Shown piece after piece: positions 1-5,152 of a DNA stretch of 5,387 nt. Made by a program: the position numbers and the translations under genes. Origin of the DNA: a bacterium (GTDB taxonomy: Bacteria; Verrucomicrobiota; Verrucomicrobiia; Limisphaerales; UBA11358); the NCBI GenBank assembly GCA_021781185.1, contig JAJXXI010000655.1:1-5387 (forward strand), in the 5' to 3' direction. The first letter of the stretch is position 1. Each line of letters opens with the position of its first letter. Under the pieces are notes generated by a model that saw only the letters and a list, made by a program, of their open reading frames with translations, searched no databases and was not told the DNA's origin.

Positions 1-607
1 CGCGTTCATCGGCCAGCTTCTGCCGCTCGGCGACTTCGACGAGTTCCAGAATTTCATCCATCTGGTCGTGCAATTCCTTGAGCGCCTCGGCAATGAAAGT
101 GGCATGTTCCACGGCCTGGGTAATGGCGGTGGGCGCGGCGGGCCGGAAATCAGCAGGCTTCACCCATTGCCGCTGGCGCGGCGGTTCCGCGCGGCGTTCC
201 GGCCGCTGCTCACGGCGCGATTCACGCGGCGGCTCAGGAGTGCGGGCGGGTTCCGGTTCCGGAGCGTGGGCAGCTTCCACCGGCGGTTCGGGTTCCAGCA
301 CTTCCGGGGATTCGGTCTCATGCGACGCGAATTCAGCGGGCGCTTCCGGATGCGGTTCACGGAAACCGCCGGACGAATCGGCTTCGTGCTCTGCGGTTTC
401 GGCGGGTTCAGTTGCTTCCACGGGGGCGATATTATTTTCGTCCATTTCAGGTGATGGAGAGGGTTCCCCTGCAGCCGGCGCGTCGGCATTGGCGGGCGCG
501 GGACGCGGGCCACGGCTGCGGCCACGACCACCGCGACGGCCGCGGCGACGGTTGCTCGGACGGCGCGCGGAGGCGGGCAGGTTCAGGTTCGATTGTTCGT
601 CTGGCAC
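1..607 (-). CDS. Hypothetical RG-rich / Pro-Glu-rich protein with C-terminal coiled-coil segment (3' end outside window)
   Basis: I do not recognise a named family. The minus-strand frame is open from a GTG at 605-607 to the left edge (202 codons visible). Residues 1-14 are short and polar. Residues 15-36 are a basic Arg/Gly stretch (RRRGRRGGRGRSRG), the kind seen in RNA- or DNA-binding tails. Residues about 44-150 are low-complexity and rich in Pro, Glu and Ala, surely disordered, turning Arg-rich again near 125-145. From about 148 the sequence becomes ordered: 'QWVKPADFRP', then a helical, heptad-like stretch with 'DQMDEILELVEVAERQKLADER' character running off the window. The GTG is chosen because an in-frame TAA lies 17 codons upstream, a GGA lies 6 nt before it, and the basic block falls inside. 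The next ATG (443-445, residue 55) would remove that block. It follows the FIST gene by 54 nt on the same strand and is probably the third gene of the lysA unit. I infer nucleic-acid or scaffold binding only loosely. Confidence 0.72.
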   Translation of the reverse strand, partial: MPDEQSNLNLPASARRPSNRRRGRRGGRGRSRGPRPAPANADAPAAGEPSPSPEMDENNIAPVEATEPAETAEHEADSSGGFREPHPEAPAEFASHETESPEVLEPEPPVEAAHAPEPEPARTPEPPRESRREQRPERRAEPPRQRQWVKPADFRPAAPTAITQAVEHATFIAEALKELHDQMDEILELVEVAERQKLADER

Positions 608-661
608 AAATTTTCCAAAGAGGATGGCGGCTTGGTGCGTAAATGCAATGGCGAATTACGC

Positions 662-1849
662 TTACTTCTTCACAAACAGCGCGAGCGCGGCGGTGAAACC
701 GTGGAGAAAATTCTTTTCGCCGACGGGGCCAACCTCGCCGTTGCAGAAGAAACCGGCAATGCCAGTGGGGCCAAAATGCGCTTGCACCAGTTTGGAATCA
801 TGGCTGTTCCGGCCAAAAAGGTTTTTGCCGCGTCCGTTGCAGCAAAAGAGGCAGCCGCCGTAAACCGGCGTCCCGGCCAGCCGGGCTTTGGCACCGGCCA
901 GCAGTTCGTTCAAATCCTCGGACGCAGCGGCGGCATCGCGCCGTTGAAACTGGATGGTCTGGCCCATGCGCGGCAACGCGCCGACGGCGAGCACGCCGGA
1001 ATTCGGGTCGCCGCCCAGCAGGTTGCGCACGAGAAAATCGCCACGATGAAAATCTTCGAGGTATTCATTCACCACGAGGCCGATATGGAGATTGCCCTGC
1101 ACCTTGCGCTGTTCCTCCGGCGGCAGTTGCTGCACGGTTTCGGACAAGACGGAGTAGGCCGGCCGGTTGGCGATGTTGCGGATGAGATTCTGCTCCACGC
1201 GCGTCAGCGTCCACGCCTCGCCGATGGGCGTGCAGCCCTGTGAAATGACGCCCGTCAGGGCCACGCCGCCGCCCACCGCAATGGCCACGCCACCATCTTC
1301 AAACACGTCGCCGTTGAGATAAATCTGGGTGAGCGGCTCGGGAAAATTGCCGCTGGCCAGACCGCCATAAACCGGCTGGGCGGGATAATTCTGGTTCCAC
1401 GAGTGCAGCCAGCTTTCGCCGTCGAGATGAAATGGGTCAACAAAGGCGAGCCAGCCGTTCACCTGGTTTTTGGCCACCCCGGTTTCCATCGGCCAGAAAT
1501 GTTCGTCTCCCGCCGCCTCGACCTGCGCCTGCGTGAAACGGACCGCCTGCAACTGCGCGCCCGGCAGGGAATACAGCGCCAGAACCAGCCCGCCGGCGTG
1601 TTCCAGCTCCTCCGCATTGGCCACCAGTCCGCCGCCGGAACAGCCGGCCAGCAGGGGAATCTGCGCATTGAGGCGGAGAATCTCCAAAACCTGCTCCGCG
1701 TGCGGGAAAAACTTAGGCGACATGAACACGAGGCCGAGCGAAATTTCCGGGGCCGGCAACCGCGCCCGCAACCGGCGCGCCCAGTCGGCCAGGCCGTCCT
1801 CGTTCATGCCGTCCGACCAGTAAGCCGCGATGGAGTAGTCTTCGCTCAC
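662..1849 (-). CDS. Stand-alone FIST-domain protein (FIST_N + FIST_C), putative small-ligand sensor
   Basis: The protein has 395 residues and reads as one complete FIST module. The N-terminal FIST half includes 'LLAGCSGGGLVAN' around residues 66-78, the counterpart of the family's Gly-Cys-Ser turn, and 'QPVYGGLASGNF' in the middle. The C-terminal half ends with 'YGGCLFCCNGRG' (about 330-341), a 'GIAGFFCNGEVGPVG' stretch (about 363-377) and 'NFLHGFTAALALF', which are hallmark FIST_C motifs. There is no signal peptide, membrane segment, kinase, GGDEF or methyl-accepting domain, so it is a cytoplasmic single-module sensor candidate without a built-in output. Cysteines 333, 336, 337 and 369 cluster in the conserved region. 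The start is GTG, 4 nt beyond the lysA stop with no clear Shine-Dalgarno, which suggests translational coupling. The stop is TAA at 662-664. The family is proposed to bind small molecules such as amino acids. The ligand here is unknown; the lysA neighbour hints at lysine or diaminopimelate. Confidence 0.88.
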   Translation of the reverse strand: MSEDYSIAAYWSDGMNEDGLADWARRLRARLPAPEISLGLVFMSPKFFPHAEQVLEILRLNAQIPLLAGCSGGGLVANAEELEHAGGLVLALYSLPGAQLQAVRFTQAQVEAAGDEHFWPMETGVAKNQVNGWLAFVDPFHLDGESWLHSWNQNYPAQPVYGGLASGNFPEPLTQIYLNGDVFEDGGVAIAVGGGVALTGVISQGCTPIGEAWTLTRVEQNLIRNIANRPAYSVLSETVQQLPPEEQRKVQGNLHIGLVVNEYLEDFHRGDFLVRNLLGGDPNSGVLAVGALPRMGQTIQFQRRDAAAASEDLNELLAGAKARLAGTPVYGGCLFCCNGRGKNLFGRNSHDSKLVQAHFGPTGIAGFFCNGEVGPVGEKNFLHGFTAALALFVKK

Positions 1850-1853
1850 AATT

Positions 1854-3152
1854 TCACTTTAACCATGCCACAATTTTTTCGCCTGCCCAAATCTCTTTTA
1901 TGGCCTGCCGCTCCCGGGCGGCGGCAAATTTTTTGCCGCAGACCAACACTTCCGCCGCCAACGGGCGCGTGTTGTAATTCGATGCCATGACAAAGCCATA
2001 CGCGCCCGCGCTCAGCAGCGCGAGATGATCGCCTTCGCCCACCCTGGCGAGCGGACGATCCTTGCAGAAATAATCTCCCGATTCACAGATGCCGCCCACG
2101 ACATCCGAAGCAACCGTCGCGCCCCCTATTTTCTTGAGCGGGACAATTTCGTGATACGAGTCATAGAATGCCGGACGGATGAGGTCGTTCATGGCGGCAT
2201 CTACGATGACAAAATTCTTTTTGCCCGTGCGTTTCACGTATTCGACGCGGGTGATCAGCGCGCCGGCATTGCCCACGATGAAGCGACCCGGCTCGATCAG
2301 GATTTTCAGGCCGGACGACTGGAGCAGCGGAAGCAGTTTTTCCGCGTAGCTGGCCGGCGTCAAAATCCCCTTGGCCGCCGGCGATTTCCACCAGGACGGC
2401 ACGCCGCTGGCCAGCGCAGGATTATAAATGATGCCCAGCCCGCCGCCGGGGCTGAAGAATTCCAGCGCATGTTTTTCCGCCAGCTTGCGGACCAGCGGCA
2501 AAACTTTCTTCACCGCCAGCTCATAGGGTGTCACCTGGGTGAGCTGTGAGCCGATGTGCATTTGGAGGCCGCGCAGCTTGATGTTTTTCAATTTGCTCGC
2601 CCGGGCATAGACGCCCTCGATGTTTTCAAATGCGATGCCAAATTTGTTTTCATAGGTGCCGGTGGTGATTTTGGCGTGCGTTTTGGCGGCGACATTCGGG
2701 TTCACCCGCACGGCGATGGGCGCGTTTTTTTTCAGCCGCGCAGCCACCCGGTTGATGCGCAGGATTTCCGGCTCGCTTTCGCAGTTGAAACAGTAAATCC
2801 CCTTGCGCAGGGCAAATTCAATTTCCGCCTCGGTTTTGGCCACGCCCGCGAAAACGCATTTCCTGGGATCGCCGCCCGCCGCAATGACGCGTTGCAGTTC
2901 ACCCGCGCTCACCACGTCGAAACCGCTGCCCAGATTGGCCAGAGTGCGCATCACGGAGAGGTTCGAGTTCGCCTTCATGGCGAAGCAGATGAGGTGGTCG
3001 AGCGGCGCGAGCGCGGCATCAAGCTTTTGATAGTGATCTTCCAGCGTGTGCTGGGAATACACGTAAAGCGGGGTGCCGAACTTTTTGGCCAGCGCCCCGA
3101 CGCTCACGCCTTCGCAGAACAACTGGTTGCCGACATAACGAAAATCATGCAT
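1854..3152 (-). CDS. lysA: Diaminopimelate decarboxylase (meso-DAP to L-lysine + CO2)
   Basis: This PLP-dependent fold-III (alanine-racemase-like) decarboxylase catalyses the last step of lysine biosynthesis in the cytoplasm. From the ATG at 3150-3152 it has 432 residues, near the usual 415-430. Visible motifs in order are: PLP Schiff-base lysine K60 in 'CFAMKANSN'; 'GSGFDVVSAGEL' (75-86); 'HIGSQL' (199-204); the phosphate-binding 'GGGLGI' (236-241); 'EPGRFIVGNAG' (287-297); the active-site 'CESGDYF' (356-362), whose cysteine acts across the dimer; and 'GAYGFVMASNYNTRP' (383-397). All key residues are present, so it should be active. Residues about 246-265 hold an extra Trp-Trp-containing segment absent from the E. 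coli-type enzyme as I recall it. A TTG 36 nt further upstream is in frame (444 aa), but the family normally begins 'MH.F.Y..G.L', which matches the ATG. No good Shine-Dalgarno is seen. It is first in a likely three-gene unit with the FIST protein. Confidence 0.96.
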   Translation of the reverse strand: MHDFRYVGNQLFCEGVSVGALAKKFGTPLYVYSQHTLEDHYQKLDAALAPLDHLICFAMKANSNLSVMRTLANLGSGFDVVSAGELQRVIAAGGDPRKCVFAGVAKTEAEIEFALRKGIYCFNCESEPEILRINRVAARLKKNAPIAVRVNPNVAAKTHAKITTGTYENKFGIAFENIEGVYARASKLKNIKLRGLQMHIGSQLTQVTPYELAVKKVLPLVRKLAEKHALEFFSPGGGLGIIYNPALASGVPSWWKSPAAKGILTPASYAEKLLPLLQSSGLKILIEPGRFIVGNAGALITRVEYVKRTGKKNFVIVDAAMNDLIRPAFYDSYHEIVPLKKIGGATVASDVVGGICESGDYFCKDRPLARVGEGDHLALLSAGAYGFVMASNYNTRPLAAEVLVCGKKFAAARERQAIKEIWAGEKIVAWLK

Positions 3153-3160
3153 GCCGCGAG

Positions 3161-3188
3161 AGTTTAGGGACAGGCCGCCAAAGTTCAA
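3161..3188 (-). promoter_or_regulatory. Possible sigma70-like promoter for lysA
   Basis: On the minus strand TTGAAC (3183-3188, 4/6 match to TTGACA) is followed by a 16-nt spacer and TAAACT (3161-3166, 4/6 match to TATAAT and a fit to TANNNT). The -10 would end only 8 nt before the lysA ATG, so transcription from here would give a leaderless or nearly leaderless mRNA, which fits the missing Shine-Dalgarno. Matches this weak occur by chance, so this is a candidate only. Confidence 0.28.
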
Positions 3189-3232
3189 GAACGCTCATGC
3201 ATTTCGAATTCTCCGACCCGACATTAAGCCCA

Positions 3233-3262
3233 CCCTCGAAATCAGCGATCATGAGTCGAGGG
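3233..3262. promoter_or_regulatory. Imperfect dyad (possible operator or small hairpin) upstream of lysA
   Basis: CCCTCGA (3233-3239) and TCGAGGG (3256-3262) are perfect 7-bp inverted arms. TCA (3242-3244) and TGA (3252-3254) continue the symmetry inside them. It lies between the upstream terminator and the lysA start. No T-run follows on either strand, so it is not a terminator. It could be a regulator site or chance. Confidence 0.3.
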
Positions 3263-3270
3263 GGACCAAC

Positions 3271-3300
3271 AAAAAACCCGCCGGAAGCCCCGGCGGGTTT
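3271..3300 (-). terminator. Intrinsic (Rho-independent) terminator after the secreted-protein gene
   Basis: A perfect 11-bp stem (arms 3274-3284 and 3290-3300, loop 3285-3289) has a GC-rich core. On the minus strand the second arm runs into six consecutive T (3276-3271). It lies about 30 nt after the stop codon at 3330 and separates the synthase/secreted-protein unit from lysA. On the plus strand the U-tract is only three bases, so it is essentially one-directional. Confidence 0.9.
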
Positions 3301-3329
3301 GGTGAAATCCCAGTTGACCGCTCAACACT

Positions 3330-3980
3330 TCAATTTCCGGAGATAATGTCGGCCCGCATTTTCTGATATTGTTCGGGGGACAACTGGTCGCTTTCGTATT
3401 TGGACAGCAGCCATGAAAGCTTTTCCGCCTTGGAGAGGCTGACGGGCGGCGGCGGGGCGATGATTTGGCGTTCAGCCATGCCCCCGGACGAAGCAGAGCC
3501 CTTGGTAAACTTATGCAGGGCCAGAGAATGCGCTCCGATTTGCCGATATTTGGCCTCCAGTGCCACGCGGGCAGCGGCCTGGGCAGGCGTATCGCCCATT
3601 TCGTTGGTCATGGGTGCAGCCACGCAAACGGCAGGAGCGGACGCAGCCGCGGAACTTTCGGATGTCGCGGCAGCCTTGTCTCCGAGTTGCTGATATTTAG
3701 CCTCCAGCGCCGCGCGGGCGGCGGCTTGAGCCGGCGTGTCGCCCATTTCGGTAGTCATGAGAGCAGTCGTGTCAGACACTGCCGGAGCGGGTCGGGTTGC
3801 CGGTGCTTGAACTGGCGCGGCCCATCCGGTTGCAGTGGCGGCATTGCCTTCGAGCTGCTGCATTTTTTGCATCAATGCGGCGCGGGCGGCCGCCTGGGCG
3901 GCATTGTCCTCGGCGCGCAGAGTCATGCCCCCGCACAATGCCAGCGCACAAAGCAAGATGGGAAATTTGGAGATTTGCAT
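3330..3980 (-). CDS. Secreted Ala-rich repeat protein with SHOCT-like C-terminal segment
   Basis: The protein has 216 residues and no known function. Residues 1-23 are a Sec signal peptide: K5, hydrophobic core 'PILLCALALC', cleavage probably after A23 (LRA|ED). Cys16 lacks a small residue before it, so a lipobox is unlikely. Three copies follow of a helical unit with core 'AQAAAR(A/V)AL' at 28-36, 84-92 and 133-141. The last two extend to 'EMGDTPAQAAARxALEAKY' and lie exactly 49 residues apart, joined by Ala/Pro/Ser-rich linkers. After 'APPPPVSLSK', residues 184-213 ('EKLSWLLSKY...LSPEQYQKMRADII') resemble the short two-helix SHOCT-type motif that I associate with the tails of many Verrucomicrobiota secreted proteins. 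It starts 9 nt after the synthase stop with only a weak purine stretch (AAGAAA) before the ATG, so it is likely co-transcribed with the synthase gene, and it ends at a strong terminator. It is probably periplasmic; a structural or binding role is speculation. Confidence 0.85.
   Translation of the reverse strand: MQISKFPILLCALALCGGMTLRAEDNAAQAAARAALMQKMQQLEGNAATATGWAAPVQAPATRPAPAVSDTTALMTTEMGDTPAQAAARAALEAKYQQLGDKAAATSESSAAASAPAVCVAAPMTNEMGDTPAQAAARVALEAKYRQIGAHSLALHKFTKGSASSGGMAERQIIAPPPPVSLSKAEKLSWLLSKYESDQLSPEQYQKMRADIISGN
3540..3611 (-). repeat. Intragenic repeat copy 3 (residues 124-147 of the secreted protein)
   Basis: This copy differs from the one at 3687-3758 at about 11 of 72 positions by hand alignment, several of them silent. 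The period is 147 nt (49 codons), so an in-frame duplication is the simplest origin. Confidence 0.85.
3687..3758 (-). repeat. Intragenic repeat copy 2 (residues 75-98 of the secreted protein)
   Basis: Paired with the copy at 3540-3611 by near-identical DNA, including the Met-containing 'EMGDTPAQAAAR' lead-in. Confidence 0.85.
3855..3908 (-). repeat. Diverged intragenic repeat copy 1 (residues 25-42 of the secreted protein)
   Basis: Shares the core 'AQAAARAAL..K.QQL' with the other two copies but lacks the 'EMGDTP' lead-in and is spaced 56 rather than 49 residues from copy 2. It looks like an older duplicate sitting right after the predicted signal-peptide cleavage site. Confidence 0.65.
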
Positions 3981-3989
3981 GGTGGTTTC

Positions 3990-5015
3990 TTACGCCAAAT
4001 CCGCGCGGGAAGCAACTGCTTTTCCGTCAGGTGAATGCAATTTTCGCCAGAGCGCCGGGAAAGGACAGGCCACCAGCGAACGAAACAAAATCCCCCGCAG
4101 CTCTTCGCGGGAAATTTTGACGCGCCCCCGCAGCGTCATGACATCGGCCGCCCGCAGTTTTTCGATCGTCCGCAGGCCGATGAGGATCGGCCACGCGCAG
4201 GCCAGTCGCACCCGAAACTGGCTGAACGGCAGCGTGTTTGTATACGTCCAGCCCGCCGTCAAATGGGCCGCCGCTTTGTCCAGATGCTCGTGAAACAACG
4301 GTAGAAACTTCTTCTCATGCACCGGCGACAGCAACACCTCGGGAAGCAACTTTGCCTCATCCAGTCGCAGGCGGGGCAGATAACAGCGGCCGTGCTGCAA
4401 GTCCACCGGCAGGTCGCGCAGAATGTTTACCAGTTGCAAACCCTTGCCAAAGCGGATGCCGTCAATGATGAATTGTTTCTCGTCCAGTTTCGCCCGGGGA
4501 AACAAGTGGGCCCGGCAAATCTTAGTCCAGAACTCGCCCACGCAGCCGGCGACACGATAGGTGTAATCATCCAGTTCCGCAGGAGATTCAAGGGCGACGA
4601 CATTCCCGGAAGAGGCGCTGCCGAACCGGCGCAAATCCAGTTCCTGCCCGCTGGTGATGGTGTTGAGCACCTCCCGCACAAGTTTTATGTCCGCCGGCGA
4701 AAATGACTGGAGCGAGCCCAGACTGTCCTCGATTTTCTCCAGCAAAACGCGCTCAGACGGCGAGCCTTGTCGTTTGGCCAGATCGCCAAAGTTCAGCGGC
4801 GCGGAACTCTGGCCCAGAATCCGCTCGCGTAATTTTTGCAATGCTGCGAGCCGCTGCTCCACCGGCAGGATTTCCGTGTCCGCGATCGTATCCGTGGTGC
4901 GCGCGAGCAGATAGGCCAGGCCGATTTGAGGCCGCACCGCCGCCGGCAGCACGCGCAGGGTCAGGTAGAACGAGCGCGAGGTCGCCTTGAGCAGGGCATT
5001 GAATTTTTCCGCCAT
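3990..5015 (-). CDS. Squalene/phytoene synthase family protein, probably squalene synthase
   Basis: A head-to-head prenyl transferase of the all-alpha isoprenoid synthase fold, expected to join two farnesyl diphosphates into squalene. It has 341 residues from the ATG at 5013-5015. Residues 12-24 'TSRSFYLTLRVLP' are the family's N-terminal signature. The first Mg-diphosphate motif is D42-T-I-A-D46, the second D201-L-P-V-D205 within 'GLQLVNILRDLPVDLQHGRCYLP'. 'TSGQELDL' (121-128) and 'DDYTYRVAGCVGEFW' (149-163) match the active-site helices. The 'RSFYLTLRVLP' and 'LARTTDTIADTE' wording is closer to one-enzyme squalene synthases than to the HpnC/HpnD pair or phytoene synthase CrtB, but the C30/C40 product cannot be proven by eye. 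No hydrophobic C-terminal anchor is visible. A TTG at 5082-5084 would add 23 residues. It has AGAGG only about 2 nt before it, too close, and family proteins start near the ATG. No Shine-Dalgarno is clear at the ATG. Squalene would feed hopanoids, sterols or C30 carotenoids; no partner genes are in view. Confidence 0.9.
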   Translation of the reverse strand: MAEKFNALLKATSRSFYLTLRVLPAAVRPQIGLAYLLARTTDTIADTEILPVEQRLAALQKLRERILGQSSAPLNFGDLAKRQGSPSERVLLEKIEDSLGSLQSFSPADIKLVREVLNTITSGQELDLRRFGSASSGNVVALESPAELDDYTYRVAGCVGEFWTKICRAHLFPRAKLDEKQFIIDGIRFGKGLQLVNILRDLPVDLQHGRCYLPRLRLDEAKLLPEVLLSPVHEKKFLPLFHEHLDKAAAHLTAGWTYTNTLPFSQFRVRLACAWPILIGLRTIEKLRAADVMTLRGRVKISREELRGILFRSLVACPFPALWRKLHSPDGKAVASRADLA

Positions 5016-5049
5016 TTGTCGGCGAGAATAAATCTTTTCCACCGCCGCG

Positions 5050-5100
5050 CCAACAAAACTCCCGGGATGCTGAGGTTCTTTCAAAACCTCTGTTTGTTGG
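5050..5100. repeat. Nested inverted repeats between the synthase gene and the transposase
   Basis: The outer arms are CCAACAAA (5050-5057) and TTTGTTGG (5093-5100), a perfect 8-bp pair. Inside lie GAGGTT (5072-5077) and AACCTC (5085-5090), a perfect 6-bp pair with a 7-nt loop. The arrangement is asymmetric: 14 nt separate the arms on the left and 2 nt on the right. It could be a subterminal transposase-binding or hairpin element of the insertion sequence, a regulatory structure in the synthase leader, or chance. No T-run marks it as a terminator. Confidence 0.45.
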
Positions 5101-5152
5101 GGATTATTTCTGGTTTGTTTGAACGGAACGGCGTGGGGCGCGTCTGTCTTCC

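Noticed and set aside
637..661. GCGTAA...TTACGC hairpin right after the FIST stop as a terminator
   Set aside because: The stem is only 6 bp with a 13-nt loop and has no T-run on the minus strand. The next gene probably continues the operon.
78..863. Long plus-strand open frame (261 codons) of Ser/Gly/Arg-rich sequence
   Set aside because: It lies opposite two minus-strand genes, has compositional nonsense typical of an antisense frame in GC-rich DNA, and would span the end of the clear FIST gene.
2725..2732. Run of eight A on the lysA coding strand as a programmed frameshift site
   Set aside because: The reading frame continues through all conserved LysA motifs after the run, so no shift is needed. 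At most it is a slippage-prone spot.
2025..3167. Plus-strand open frames of 174 and 203 codons opposite lysA
   Set aside because: They are the antisense of a fully conserved lysA gene, and their sequence matches no family I know.
3153..3188. Upstream TTG start for lysA (12 extra residues)
   Set aside because: The ATG at 3150-3152 gives the normal family N-terminus, and no ribosome-binding site supports the TTG.
3153..3270. Lysine riboswitch upstream of lysA
   Set aside because: The leader available is under 120 nt, too short for the five-helix lysine aptamer, and no such fold is apparent.
3930..3951. Lipoprotein signal (Cys16) in the secreted repeat protein
   Set aside because: The residue before the cysteine is Leu rather than Gly/Ala/Ser, and a good signal peptidase I site (LRA|ED) follows.
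5016..5084. Upstream TTG start for the synthase (23 extra residues)
   Set aside because: The extra residues match nothing typical of the family, the AGAGG motif is too close to the TTG, and the region may belong partly to the insertion sequence. It is not fully excluded.
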